Shown here piece after piece: positions 16,233 to 25,329 of a DNA stretch of 64,000 nt. Positions within the stretch are counted from its first letter, which is position 1, and each line of letters begins with the position of its first letter. Origin of the DNA: Trebonia sp963771985 (GTDB lineage: Bacteria > Actinomycetota > Actinomycetes > Streptosporangiales > Streptosporangiaceae); NCBI GenBank assembly GCA_963771985.1, contig CAVYVO010000016.1:186001-250000 (forward strand), given 5' to 3'. The translations under genes and the position numbers were made by a program. A model generated the notes under the pieces. The model ran no database searches. It had not been told where the DNA came from and was given only the letters and a program-made list of their open reading frames with translations.

Positions 16233-16858
16233 AGAACGCCGTCGCGCAGACCAACGCCACCGGCGTCGTCTCCGCCATCAACTTCGAACACCGCGGCTTT
16301 GACACCGTAGGCGAGGAGTTCATCCTGTTCGCCGCCGCGGCCGGGATGGCCGTGGTGCTGCGCCACCTGCGCCGCGAGCGCGATCGCCCCCCGCTGGACG
16401 AGGCGAAAGACAGGAACCCGCCCCCGACGAGCGGCGCCGTCAGGACGGCGGCCCTCGGCCTGGCCGGCCCGACGGTCGTCATCGGCTGGTGGCTGGCCTC
16501 GCGCGCCCAGGCCAACCCGTCCGGCGGCTTCCAGGGCGGCGTCATCCTCGCGACGGCCTTCTTCCTCGTCTACCTCGCCGGCGAGTTCCTCGTCTTCCGG
16601 CGCCTGCGCCCGGTCGCGGTGCTGGACGCGGTGGAGGCGATCGGCGTCGGCGGGTTCGCCGCCATCGGCGTCACCGCGGTCGCGATGGGCCTGCCGTACC
16701 TGTATAACTTCCTGCCGCTCGGGCAGATCCCCGGCGCGGTCAGCTCGTCGGGCACGATCGCCCTGATCAGCTTCTTCGTCGGCCTCGAGGTCGCCGCCGC
16801 GTTCATCCTGATCGTCGGCGAGCTGCTCGACCAGACGCTGCTGATAAGGAGCCGCTGA
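16103..16858 (+). CDS. mnhB: Na+/H+ antiporter subunit B (MnhB domain)
   Basis: 251 residues. N-terminal segments include NATGVVSAINFEHRGFDTVG, the typical MrpB motif (GVVxxIxFxxRxxDTxGE). The C-terminal MnhB domain (PSGGFQGGVILATAFFLVYL) follows. Its stop overlaps the ATG of mnhC (TGATG). With the DUF4040 gene it covers the two halves of MrpB. Confidence 0.88.
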   Translation: MSPRQRLWFFAVAAAGLAACYLWAFAGLPGFGRYPGPYGPAILKNAVAQTNATGVVSAINFEHRGFDTVGEEFILFAAAAGMAVVLRHLRRERDRPPLDEAKDRNPPPTSGAVRTAALGLAGPTVVIGWWLASRAQANPSGGFQGGVILATAFFLVYLAGEFLVFRRLRPVAVLDAVEAIGVGGFAAIGVTAVAMGLPYLYNFLPLGQIPGAVSSSGTIALISFFVGLEVAAAFILIVGELLDQTLLIRSR

Positions 16859-17202
16859 TGCGGGTCTTCCCGTTCCTCGTCGTGGCCTGGATCGTGGTGG
16901 CAGGGCTGTACGGCCTCGTTACCAGCCGCGACCTCATCCACCAGATCGTCTGCCTGATCGTCGTCCAGTCCTCGACGTACGTGCTGCTGCTCGGCGTCGG
17001 TTACGTGACCGGCGGGGTGGCGCCGTACTTCTACGACATCCCCGGCCACACCAAGGCCGTCGACCCGGTGGTCCAGGCCCTCGCGCTCACCGACGTCGTG
17101 GTGGAGGCCGCGGTCACCGCCCTGCTGCTGTCCTTCGCCATCCAGGCCCACAAGCGGTTCGGCACGCTCGACCCGAACGAGCTGGCCCCATTTAAAGGCT
17201 GA
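16858..17202 (+). CDS. mnhC: Na+/H+ antiporter subunit C (MnhC/NuoK-like)
   Basis: 114 residues with three membrane segments. It resembles MrpC/NuoK (LIHQIVCLIVVQSSTYVLLL; DPVVQALALTDVVVEAAVTA). The ALALTDVVVEAA stretch with its acidic residue is conserved in NuoK-type subunits. It is coupled to mnhB by a 1-bp overlap. Confidence 0.88.
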   Translation: MRVFPFLVVAWIVVAGLYGLVTSRDLIHQIVCLIVVQSSTYVLLLGVGYVTGGVAPYFYDIPGHTKAVDPVVQALALTDVVVEAAVTALLLSFAIQAHKRFGTLDPNELAPFKG

Positions 17203-17217
17203 CGGAGCCAAGGGCTG

Positions 17218-17453
17218 ATGGACCAGCTCTTCGCCCTGTCGGTCGCGGTCCCGCTGCTGGCCGCCGCGGCCATACTCGCCGCGCGCCCGCTGCTGGCGGC
17301 GCACCGGCGGGTCCTCGACCTGGTCGCTGTCCTCGCCTCAGCTTCCGTCGCCGTCATGCTCCTTTTCCTCGTATTCCGAACGGAAGCGGCTGACTCCACA
17401 TACTGGTTCGCGTGGCGTGCCTGGGGGGCGTGCTCGCGCTGATCATCCGCTGA
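17218..17453 (+). pseudogene. mnhD/mnhA remnant (deletion scar)
   Basis: ATG 17218 opens a protein of which only the first 60 or so residues resemble the start of an MrpD/MrpA/NuoN subunit (FALSVAVPLLAAAAILAARP, second helix LASASVAVMLLFLVF). A full subunit would be about 500 residues or more. The frame stops at 17442. In a neighbouring frame the last codons read GGVLALIIR and stop at 17453, which looks like the end of another membrane protein, so an internal deletion seems to have fused the two ends. No other A or D subunit is in the window. Confidence 0.7.
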
Positions 17454-17474
17454 GCCGCGCGTCAGCCGTCCGCG

Positions 17475-18273
17475 TCAGCCGTCCGCGTCCGGCGAAACCA
17501 TGCTCACGAAGTCATAGGCCGCCAGCGGGCCGATCAGCCGCAGCTCGACCCGCTCCTTCCAGCTGACCGCCAGGGCCTCGAGCGCGTCCTCGAGCTCGTC
17601 CGCCTTGGCCATGTCCACCAGGAAGGCGATGTACACGGCGTTCGAGCTCGTGCGTGGGCTGCCGCACCACGCTGGCCGCGACGAGCTCCGCGACGGCCTC
17701 GCCGACCGCGCGGGTATCTTCCGCGCGCATGGCGGCGATGGCGCCGCCGAGGATCTCGCTCAGCTCCGTCCGCAGCTCAGGGTCTCCGTCCGGGTCCGGG
17801 GCCAGGATCTGCTCGCGCAGCTGCCCGGCCCGCGGGTGCTCGGCGAGCACCTCATCCAGGATCGTGTCTTCGACGTAGCGTCCCCTGACGACGTACTCCG
17901 CGTGGCCTTCCAGCCGCCGCAGGGCGCTGGCGAACTCGTCGTGGTGCGCGGCGAGCAGCTCCGCGGCTACCGCCTCGTCGCTGGCGACCACCGAGCCGAA
18001 GCGCAACGGCAGCACGGGCACCTCGGCCGCGCTGGAATCGAGCAGCTCCTCGTGCGTGAACAGGTCTTCGGGCCGCCCGATCGGCTGAGTGAGGTCCACG
18101 TCACTGACCAGCGCGGCGATATCCCCGTGCCGCACCACCCGGATCTCGCCGGGCGGCTCGCCGACGCCGGTCCCGCCGGCTTCCAGCTCGATGTCGCCGG
18201 GCAGGATCCCGTAGACGTAGACCGCCTTCCGCTGCCCGCCGGGGGCATGTCCGTTGTGCGACCGGGTAACCAT
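17475..18273 (-). pseudogene. Gas vesicle protein GvpF/GvpL, +1 frameshift
   Basis: It starts at ATG 18273 with the GvpF/L pattern: VYVYGILPGDI, later LPLRFGSVVASDEAVAAELL, then EYVVRGRYVEDTILDEVLAE. At 17640-17645 the coding strand reads CTCGAACGCC. Skipping one base restores AVYIAFLVDMAKADELEDAL and a C-terminus with LRLIGPLAAYDF, the typical GvpF end, stopping at 17475. No gvpA, gvpN or other gas vesicle gene is nearby, so it cannot make vesicles from this locus alone. Confidence 0.8.
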
Positions 18274-18391
18274 GTCAGCCTTCCTCCTCCCGAGACCAGC
18301 CGCCTACCCCGCAGACGCTCACCCACACCAGTTTTGCCGCGCCGCCGCCTAGCCCGGCCGCCGCCCCCCGCTTTCGCCGTCCGGCACCGGG

Positions 18392-18649
18392 GTTGCCTAT
18401 TCCGCGCTGAAGCACGGGTTCGACAAGAAAGGCGGCCACCGGGAGCCGAAGGACCACAAAGGCCCGTCCGACCCCGGGGCGGCGAATCCCCGGTCCCGGG
18501 AGAACAAGGGAAAGTCGTACGGCGGCGTGGACGTGTTCGGCAACACCAAGGAAGAGCCGCGCAAGCGCGCCGCCGAACTCGGCGTCCGGGGCAGGTCGAC
18601 GATAACAAAGGAGGAGCTGGCCGAGGCGATCGCCCGCAAGCAGGGCTGA
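18392..18649 (+). pseudogene. ChaB family protein remnant with Rho_N-like C-terminus
   Basis: The frame ending at TGA 18647-18649 encodes VAYSALKHGFDKKGGHREPK, then KGPSDPG, GGVDVFGN and a C-terminal helix pair RAAELGVRGRSTITKEELAE AIARKQG. This is the second half of actinobacterial ChaB proteins (AHRxAYSALKH, then a Rho N-terminal-like module). No start codon or N-terminal ChaB half precedes it. The VRHR residues just before it lie in another frame across a GGGG run, so the gene is broken or truncated. Confidence 0.6.
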
Positions 18650-18883
18650 CTCCGGTTCTCTGGGAAAAGCACACCGCGCTCCCGCGATATCCCATCTGCA
18701 ATTGCAGCGGCTACACATGCGCTGAAAGAAAAGACAGTTTATTCCGAACGGCCGGCCGCGTCTCTTTCCGATATACGCGGCTGTTAGCCGGCGCGTTTTC
18801 CCGTGCGCGGGTGATACCGTGCTGCCAGCGCGATGGCAGGGGTGCGTCGGCGTCCCCCGCGTGGAGCAAAGCGTCGGGAGGCG

Positions 18884-20155
18884 GTGAGTTTGGCGGCCCA
18901 CGATGAGCGGCTGACGGCACCCGTCGTCGCCTCCGGCCAGCCGCACGGCGAACCGGAAACCGCGGCGCCCGCCATCTTCCGGCTGCTCGACCAGGTAGCG
19001 GAGTCCGTGCTGGTCGCGTCCCCGGTATGGGACGCCCGTGGCCGGCTGGCGGACTTCGTGGTGCTGCATCTGTCCCCCGGCTTCGTCGACCCGGCCGGCC
19101 GCTCCGCCGCGGACCTGCGGGGCATGACCCTGCTGCGGGCCTATCCGGACGCCGCGGCGGGCGACGGGCTGTTCGCCCGCGCCGCGCGGGTGGTCGCGTC
19201 CGGCCTGCCCGAGCACGCGCCCGGGCTGGTGGGACCGCCGCGGACCGGGCCGCTGACGGGCAAGGCGGACAGCGTGCGGGTCGCCGACTTGCACGCCGTG
19301 CCGTACGCGGGACGGGTTGTTTTCACCTGGCGCGAATGGGATGACGGCGTACACGGCCAGCTGGCCGAACGGCTTCAGCACACCCGCACCCGGGTCGCCC
19401 TCGCCGCCACCAGGGACCAGCTCGCCGACAGTGAGCAGCGGGCCGCTGAAGGGCACGAGCTCGCGGTCCGGCTGCAGCGCGCGATCATGCCGTCGGGCAT
19501 GCGCCCGGTGGGCGCCGCCGGGGTGGACATCGCCGTCCGCTACCGCCCGGCCAAGGCCGGGTCGCTGGTGGCCGGCGACTGGTTCGACACGCTCCCGCTG
19601 CGCGGCGGCGAGCTGCTGCTCGTCGTCGGGGACATCGCCGGGCACGGCATCGAGGCCGTGACCGGCATGGTCGCGGCCCGCAACGCGCTGCGGGGGCTCG
19701 CCGCGACGGGCGCGGACCCGGGCGAACTGCTCGGTCGGCTGAACTACGCGGCCTGCACGTTCACCGACGGGGTCACAGGCACGGCGATCTGCGGCAAGTA
19801 CGACCCGCGGACGCGGGTGTTCCGCTGGGCCCGGGCCGGGCACCTGCCTCCGGTCCTAGTCCGCGACGGCGTCGCCATAGTGCAGCCGATGCCCGAGGGC
19901 ATGCTGCTCGGCATGGCGGTCGACGCCGAATACGAGCAGGCCACGATCCCGCTGCGGTCCGGCGACACGCTCCTGCTCTACACCGACGGGCTGATCGAGC
20001 GCCGCGCCTCTTCGATCAGCGACGCACTCGCCGAGTTCGCGGCCGCCGCCGTCCCGGCGGGCCCGGACGCGGACAGCCACGCCGCCCGTATCCTGGCCAG
20101 CGCCGCGTCCGACACCGGCGACGACGCCTGCCTTCTAGCGGTCCGCATCCTCTAG
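18884..20155 (+). CDS. PAS-like / PP2C (SpoIIE-type) serine phosphatase
   Basis: About 423 residues. An N-terminal PAS-like sensory domain (about 30-140 with ASPVWDARGRLADFVVLH) is followed by a SpoIIE/RsbU PP2C domain with metal-binding Asp residues in AGDWFDT, VVGDIAGHG, LLYTDGLIERR and DTGDDACLL. Such phosphatases dephosphorylate STAS antagonists, so this could act on the Ser-containing STAS protein at 13031. The start is uncertain: GTG 18884 is close behind GGGAGGCG; TTG 18890 and ATG 18833 are alternatives. Confidence 0.88.
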   Translation: MSLAAHDERLTAPVVASGQPHGEPETAAPAIFRLLDQVAESVLVASPVWDARGRLADFVVLHLSPGFVDPAGRSAADLRGMTLLRAYPDAAAGDGLFARAARVVASGLPEHAPGLVGPPRTGPLTGKADSVRVADLHAVPYAGRVVFTWREWDDGVHGQLAERLQHTRTRVALAATRDQLADSEQRAAEGHELAVRLQRAIMPSGMRPVGAAGVDIAVRYRPAKAGSLVAGDWFDTLPLRGGELLLVVGDIAGHGIEAVTGMVAARNALRGLAATGADPGELLGRLNYAACTFTDGVTGTAICGKYDPRTRVFRWARAGHLPPVLVRDGVAIVQPMPEGMLLGMAVDAEYEQATIPLRSGDTLLLYTDGLIERRASSISDALAEFAAAAVPAGPDADSHAARILASAASDTGDDACLLAVRIL

Positions 20156-20175
20156 ACCCAATGCCGTCCCGGCCA

Positions 20176-20232
20176 GCGGGTCGACTGCGCAATCGACCCG
20201 CTCTAGTGTGGTCGACTGCGCAATCGACCCGC
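20176..20232. repeat. Double-palindrome intergenic repeat, copy B
   Basis: Arms 20176-20198 and 20210-20232 pair over 23 bp with two mismatches around the loop CGCTCTAGTGT. It lies between the 3' ends of two convergent genes (SpoIIE phosphatase and the protein at 20313), so it could also act as a two-way terminator. Confidence 0.85.
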
Positions 20233-20312
20233 CGCAGCTCTGGCCGGCGTAGTGCCCGAACCCCCAGGAGCCTGGTCCGCTAAACGGCATTGCCTCTAGG
20301 CCGCCGGGCAGG

Positions 20313-20822
20313 TCAGTCGACGTCCGCTATCACGACCCCGTTAGGCGCGTAGGCGGTGAACTCGGTTGACCAGTTCGCGTGGTCGTACGCGGCAGCCGGG
20401 AGCGTTACGTCGAAAGTGCCGGACCAGGTGTCACCGGAATATTCGAGCGTTCCGGTGGTGCGCTCGCCGCTCGTTCCCGCCGGCAGGCCAAGCCCGTTGA
20501 GCGTTTTCCATCTGATGGTGACCGATGCCCCTTGCAAACCGGTGATGTAGATCTGGACGTAATAGGGGTTAATGCCGGTACTGTTGTTATTGAGGCCCGG
20601 GTCCACCTTGAGGAACGAGGCCCCGATGCTGTCGGCCGGGGGAGTGGTCGCGACCAGCGCGGGCGGCGATGGAGTCGACGCCGCGCCGCCGCCACCGCTG
20701 TTGGACGGGGAAAACGGCGGCCATTTCACCGCGGCCGCGAGACTCAGATAGCCAATGACGAGCGCCGCCGCCGCGATAATTACGCCCCATTTAGTCCAGG
20801 AGTCCGTTTCGGCCGCTGGCAT
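20313..20822 (-). CDS. Hypothetical membrane-anchored protein
   Basis: 169 residues, ATG 20822 after GGAGGGGGAC. One N-terminal membrane segment (WGVIIAAAALVIGYLSLAAA), then a Gly/Ser/Pro linker and an extracellular beta-rich part (residues 65-169) with few charged residues, resembling a beta-sandwich. Family not recognised. The start overlaps the C-terminal extension of the glgM gene upstream by 43 bp. Confidence 0.65.
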   Translation of the reverse strand: MPAAETDSWTKWGVIIAAAALVIGYLSLAAAVKWPPFSPSNSGGGGAASTPSPPALVATTPPADSIGASFLKVDPGLNNNSTGINPYYVQIYITGLQGASVTIRWKTLNGLGLPAGTSGERTTGTLEYSGDTWSGTFDVTLPAAAYDHANWSTEFTAYAPNGVVIADVD

Positions 20823-22006
20823 GTCCCCCTCCGAATTTCCCGGTGCGAAGATAATACGACCGGTGCGGCGGGTTTGCTACCGATCAGTCCGGAATAAAGC
20901 GCCACGGTCTGCGCGGCGACCGACTCCCAGCTGAACTCGGCGACCGCCCGTTCCCGCCCCGCCTGCCCCATCGCGGCCGCGCGCACCGGATCGTGCACCA
21001 GCACGTTCAGCGCGTCCGCCAGCGACGCCGGGTCGTCGGGCGGGACGAGCAGGCCGGTCACCCCCTCGTCCACGACCTCCGGGATGCCACCGACCCGGGA
21101 GGCGACGACAGCGGTCCCGCACGCCATCGCCTCCAGGTTCACGATGCCAAGCGGCTCGTAGACCGACGGGCACACGAAGGCGAGCGCGTGCGTGAGCAGC
21201 TGGATGACCTCGGGCTTGGGCAGCATGTCCGGTGTCCACAGCACGCCGGACCGGGTCTCCTGCAGGCCCGTGACCAGGTTCGTCACCTCGGCGAGCAGTT
21301 CGGGTGTGTCCGCCGCGCCCGCGCAGAGCACGAGCTGCGCGATCGGTTCGAGCGCCGCGGCCGCCCGCAGCAGCACCGGCAGGCCTTTCTGCCTGGTGAT
21401 CCGGCCGACGAAGATGACATAGGGCCGTGCGGAGTCGATGCCGTACTTGTCCAGCACCTCCCTTCCCGGGTCGGGAGCGTACTCGGAGGTGTCTATGCCG
21501 TTGCGTATCACCCGGATGCGTTCGGGGGGAATAGCGGGGTAAGCGGCGCTGATGTCGGCGCGCATGCCGTCCGACACCGCAACCACCGCGGCGGCTGAGG
21601 TGGCGGCCACCCGCTCCGCCCAGGACGACAGCGCGTAGCCGCCGCCGAGTTGCTCGGCCTTCCACGGCCGCAGCGGCTCGAGCGAATGCATGGTGACGAC
21701 GTGCGGGATGCCGTACAGCAGCGACGCGAGATGGCCGGCCAGGTTGGCGTACCAGGTGTGCGAGTGGACCACGTCCGCCCCCGCGACCGCGTCGGCCATC
21801 GACAGGTCGGTCGAGAAGATCCGCAGGACCTGGTCCCGCAGCTTCTCCCACGGCTGGTGCGCGACGGCGCCGGGCCGGTCCGCGCCCTGGCAGTGCACGG
21901 TGAGGTCCACCAGGGGCGCCAGCGCGCGCGCCAGGTACTCGACGTGCACGCCTGCCCCGCCGTAGACGTCCGGCGGGTATTCGCGGGTCAGCAGCGCCAC
22001 CTTCAT
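20780..22006 (-). CDS. glgM: Glycogen synthase-like GT4 (GlgA/GlgM type)
   Basis: 408 residues, ATG 22006. It opens MKVALLTREYPPDVYGGAGV, the hallmark of actinobacterial GlgM/GlgA (GT4), not the longer GT5 GlgA. The donor loop is PSVYEPLGIVNLEAMACGTA with the full EX7E motif. In mycobacteria this enzyme uses ADP-glucose to make maltose-1-phosphate for GlgE-type glucan synthesis. The preceding glgC overlaps it by 4 bp and would supply ADP-glucose. The last 25-30 residues are an unusual basic tail that reads into the next gene. Confidence 0.88.
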   Translation of the reverse strand: MKVALLTREYPPDVYGGAGVHVEYLARALAPLVDLTVHCQGADRPGAVAHQPWEKLRDQVLRIFSTDLSMADAVAGADVVHSHTWYANLAGHLASLLYGIPHVVTMHSLEPLRPWKAEQLGGGYALSSWAERVAATSAAAVVAVSDGMRADISAAYPAIPPERIRVIRNGIDTSEYAPDPGREVLDKYGIDSARPYVIFVGRITRQKGLPVLLRAAAALEPIAQLVLCAGAADTPELLAEVTNLVTGLQETRSGVLWTPDMLPKPEVIQLLTHALAFVCPSVYEPLGIVNLEAMACGTAVVASRVGGIPEVVDEGVTGLLVPPDDPASLADALNVLVHDPVRAAAMGQAGRERAVAEFSWESVAAQTVALYSGLIGSKPAAPVVLSSHREIRRGTCQRPKRTPGLNGA

Positions 22007-23241
22007 TCGGTCACCACCGCTCCCTTGCCGACCACGGTGATGCCGCCGGGCGAGATCACGAACCCCCGAGCGAGGTCGTGCTCCTTGTCCACGCCGATCT
22101 TGATTCCCTCGGGGACGACGACGTTCTTGTCGATGATCGTGTCCCGGATCTCGGCGTGCCGGCCGACCACCGTGTTGTGCAGCAGCACACAGCGGTCCAC
22201 GGTGGCCCAGCTGTTCACCCGGACGCCGGGGGAGAGCACGGACTGCCGCACGAGGCCGCCGGAGACGATCACGCCGTTGCTGACCAGGCTGTCGATGGCG
22301 CGGCCCACCCGGTCGCCTTCTTCGTGCACGAACTTGGCCGGCGGCAGCGCCTCCACGTGGGTGAGGATCGGCCATCGGTAGTTGTACAGGTTGAACATGG
22401 GCTCGACGGTGCGCAGGTCCATGTGCGCGTCGAAGTACGCGTCGATCGTCCCGACGTCGCGCCAGTAGCCGGCGTCCCGTTCGGTCGCGCCGGGGACCTG
22501 GTTGGTCATGAAGTCGTAGGCCTGGGCGGCGCCGTCGGCGACCAGCGCCGGGATGATGTTGCCGCCGATGTCGTGCCTGCTCTCGTCGTCCCCGGCGTCC
22601 CGGCGCAGGGCGTCGACCAGGACCTTCGTGGAGAACACGTAGATGCCCATGGACGCGTACGACTCTTCGGGGCTGTCCGGCAGCGGCGGCGGGTTGGCCG
22701 GCTTCTCGAGGAACTTCTCGATGCCCCGCCCGTCCGCGCCCACCCCCACGATCCCGAATGCCTTGGCGTCCTGCCGCGCCACCGGGATCGCCGCCACGGT
22801 CACGCCGGCGCCGTACTCGATGTGCTGCGCGATCATCTGCCGCGGGTCCATCCGGTACACGTGGTCGGCTCCGAAGACCACGACCAGGTCCGGGTTCTCG
22901 TCGTTGATCAGGTTCATCGACTGGAAGACCGCGTCGGCCGAGCCGGTGTACCAGTGCGGCCCGAGCCGCTGCTGGGCGGGCACCGGGGTCACGTAGTTCC
23001 CCAGCAGGTCGCTCATCCGCCAGGTGGTGGAGATGTGCCGGTCCAGGCTGTGGCTCTTGTACTGGGTGAGCACGCAGATCTTCCTGATGCCGCTGTTGGC
23101 CAGGTTGGACAGCGCGAAATCCACCAGCCGGTACACACCGCCGAACGGAACGGCCGGCTTGGCCCGGTCCGCGGTCAGCGGCGCCAGGCGGGTACCGGCA
23201 CCGCCGGCCAGGACGATTCCCAGGACTCGCGGGTCCGGCAT
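22003..23241 (-). CDS. glgC: Glucose-1-phosphate adenylyltransferase
   Basis: 412 residues, ATG 23241 after GGGAGGGGAAC. The nucleotidyltransferase core shows GIVLAGGAGTRLAPLTADRA and KPAVPFGGVYRLVDFALSN. The sugar-phosphate region includes YWRDVGTIDAYFDAHMDL, and a left-handed beta-helix forms the C-terminus (VVVPEGIKIG, ending GKGAVVTE). It makes ADP-glucose from ATP and glucose-1-phosphate, the entry step of glucan synthesis, and is the first gene of a two-gene operon with glgM. Confidence 0.95.
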   Translation of the reverse strand: MPDPRVLGIVLAGGAGTRLAPLTADRAKPAVPFGGVYRLVDFALSNLANSGIRKICVLTQYKSHSLDRHISTTWRMSDLLGNYVTPVPAQQRLGPHWYTGSADAVFQSMNLINDENPDLVVVFGADHVYRMDPRQMIAQHIEYGAGVTVAAIPVARQDAKAFGIVGVGADGRGIEKFLEKPANPPPLPDSPEESYASMGIYVFSTKVLVDALRRDAGDDESRHDIGGNIIPALVADGAAQAYDFMTNQVPGATERDAGYWRDVGTIDAYFDAHMDLRTVEPMFNLYNYRWPILTHVEALPPAKFVHEEGDRVGRAIDSLVSNGVIVSGGLVRQSVLSPGVRVNSWATVDRCVLLHNTVVGRHAEIRDTIIDKNVVVPEGIKIGVDKEHDLARGFVISPGGITVVGKGAVVTE

Positions 23242-23339
23242 GTGTTCCCCTCCCGTAGTGATCTGGTGCCATGCTGCACCCGGTCCGGTACCCGGGGGAA
23301 GCCCCGCCACGCCGGCGTCTCCGGCGCCGGCCTGGAAGT

Positions 23340-23534
23340 TCAGGCAGTGGGTTCGATGTCCAGGTCCGCCAGCACCGAGGATTCCGCGATCAGGTCGATG
23401 GCCGAGATGCGTCCCGCGTCCTCGAGGCCAGCGACGGTAGCCTCGGGCAACTCCGCCTCGACGTCCTCACGCCGCGACGCGCGCGCCTCCAGCATGGTCA
23501 GCGCCACGCGTCCGACGACGGTGGTCCGCGTCAT
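23340..23534 (-). CDS. Small hypothetical protein
   Basis: 64 residues, mostly helical and acidic, with codon use like real genes here. No clear ribosome site precedes ATG 23534. It lies 98 bp upstream of glgC on the same strand, so it may share its transcript. No family recognised. Confidence 0.4.
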   Translation of the reverse strand: MTRTTVVGRVALTMLEARASRREDVEAELPEATVAGLEDAGRISAIDLIAESSVLADLDIEPTA

Positions 23535-23966
23535 CCGGCAAGTCGCGGGGCGTGATACACGTGAGTGGCCCGTGGGAGCAGCCCGCGGATTCTATGCCGG
23601 GGCCGTTCCCCCGTTCCAAGGGCCGCCGGACTCCCGCTAGCGCCGCGAACCTGATTTCGGAAGATAGCGGATCGAAAGGCACACCCCAGGGTATCCAGCG
23701 ATCCATTATGATGGCGGAGCAGCCATTGTTGCCCGTTTTGCCCCGATTTCTGGTGTCAGACGGCGCCTGCCTTCAGACGCGCCCGCGGCGAAATGCTGAC
23801 CGCTGTGACTCATGCGACCGGACAGGCCGCAGGGGCCCGTGATCACCACCCGGTCACAGTACGGACCGCCAGCACAACCCCGCCCGCTCCGCCCAGCATC
23901 GCCAGACAGATAGCCGACGCGTCCCACAGCGGGACGTGTGCGCGATCGACTCGCTCTGAGTTCTGT
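23535..23966. other. Intergenic region with a degenerate repeat fragment
   Basis: About 430 bp without a supported gene. At 23937-23960 the sequence GCGCGATCGACTCGCTCTGA resembles the left arm and loop start of the double-palindrome repeats (compare GCGATCGACCCGCTCTAGTG in copy C), but the right arm is missing. Confidence 0.35.
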
Positions 23967-24668
23967 TCAGGTGGCGGACGGGGATCGGCTGTCGCGGCGG
24001 GCGCCCGCGTACAGGGACGCGCTCCAGATGACGGCGAGCAGGCACGCGGCGGCGAGCAGCGGCAGGCCGCCCGGCCCCAGCGCGCCGTGTGACGTGCCGC
24101 TGCGGCGCACCGCCGCGCCCGCCGGGGACACGTCCGAGGCCAGCGCGAAGATGGCCGCCGCCAGGGTGGCGAGCATGGCCGCGCCCGGGTGGCGCAGCAG
24201 CGGCGGGTTGCATAGCGCGCCGACCGCGGAGCCGACCAGCAGGCACACCACGGCGGTCAGCAGACCCGCCGCGAAGATCCCGGGGTGCGCGACCGCCGTC
24301 GCGGCCGTTCCGGTTATAAGCACGGTGACGCAGGCGCCGGCGACGCCGACCACGATCCCCCCGCCGAGCGCGGTCAGCAGCGCGGCCAGCTGCGCCCGGG
24401 CCGGCCCCGCCGCCGCGGCCACGCAGGCGCGCGCGGCGTCGGGCTCGGCGGTGAGCATGGACCTGGTAAGGAAGGCGACCACCGGCACCAGCATGGCTGC
24501 GCTCCAGCCGAGCCCCTGTGCGAGCTGCGTCGGCGCCTGGGCCGTCAGCGGTCCCGCGGCGGGCCGCGTCGTCGCTCCCGTGGCGTTCCCCGCGGCGACG
24601 AGTAGCCCGTAGGCGATGACCGGGAAGATCCACCGGTGCGACCGGCCAGTTCCACCACGACAACGGCG
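23967..24668 (-). CDS. ABC transporter permease-like membrane protein, N-terminus unclear
   Basis: From about WIFPVIAYGLLVAAGNATGA (near 24640) to the stop at 23967 the frame encodes five or six membrane segments, typical of an ABC-2 permease. No start codon is present in this frame close to the first segment; the frame runs on as Arg-rich nonsense under the ATPase C-terminus. The start may be hidden by a small indel near 24660. It belongs with the ATPase upstream. Confidence 0.6.
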   Translation of the reverse strand, partial: RRCRGGTGRSHRWIFPVIAYGLLVAAGNATGATTRPAAGPLTAQAPTQLAQGLGWSAAMLVPVVAFLTRSMLTAEPDAARACVAAAAGPARAQLAALLTALGGGIVVGVAGACVTVLITGTAATAVAHPGIFAAGLLTAVVCLLVGSAVGALCNPPLLRHPGAAMLATLAAAIFALASDVSPAGAAVRRSGTSHGALGPGGLPLLAAACLLAVIWSASLYAGARRDSRSPSAT

Positions 24669-25310
24669 TCGTCCGCCGCCGGGTGCCCGCCGTCGCCGGG
24701 GACGGCGCTCACCCGCCCGTCGCCGTCGAGCCGCCACCGCTCGCTGATCCGCCCGGCCAGCCGCGCCTGGTCGTGGTCCACGAACATGACCAGGCCGCCG
24801 TCGGCCACCCGCTCGGCGACCGCGGCGTCCAGCGTCCCGCGCGCCGCCTGGTCCAGCCCGGTCCACGCCTCGTCCAGGATCAGCAGCCCCGGCCGGGACA
24901 CCAGCGCCTGCGCGATCGCCACCTTCTGGCACATGCCCTTCGAACAGGGTCTGCAGCGGCTGCCCCGCGTAGCCGGCCGCCCCCAGCCGTTCCAGCCACT
25001 CGTCCGCGCCCCGGACCGCGGCCGCCCCGCGCAGCCCGTGCACCCGCGCCATGTGCAGCACGTAGTCCCGGCCGGAAAACGGCAGCCCGCCCGGGAACCG
25101 CTCCGGCACGTACCCGGTATGCGGCCGCCCGGTCACCCGCCCCGCCGACGGCAGCGACACCCCGGCGGCGACCCGCAGCAGCGTGGACTTGCCGCTGCCG
25201 TTCCGGCCCTCCAGGCGGATCAGGCATCCCGGCGGCACGTCAAGGCTCACGCCGCGCACGATCCAGGGCTGCCGCAGCCCGTACCGCTTGCCCACCGCTT
25301 CCAGCCGCAT
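24545..25310 (-). pseudogene. ABC transporter ATP-binding protein, +1 frameshift
   Basis: From ATG 25310: MRLEAVGKRYG, Walker A EGRNGSGKSTLLR, then a Q-loop region. Near 24939-24945 the + strand reads TTCGAAC; dropping one A restores LQTLSKGMCQKVAIAQALVS, joining the signature region to Walker B LLILDEAWTGLD and the H-loop FVDHDQARL in the second frame. The true C-terminus probably lies around VVVVELAGR (near 24650); beyond that the frame is Arg/Pro-rich down to 24545. Intact except for one inserted base. Confidence 0.8.
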
Positions 25311-25329
25311 CGGTACCTCCAGGCGAAGC

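Noticed and set aside
20780..23272. One 830-codon minus frame spanning glgM and glgC
   Set aside because: Only its second half (glgM) is protein-like. The first half is out of frame with glgC, which has its own start and stop; there is no GlgC-GlgM fusion.
22078..23640. A 520-codon + strand frame opposite glgC
   Set aside because: Antisense to a strongly supported gene; composition is His/Arg/Val-rich with no family motif.
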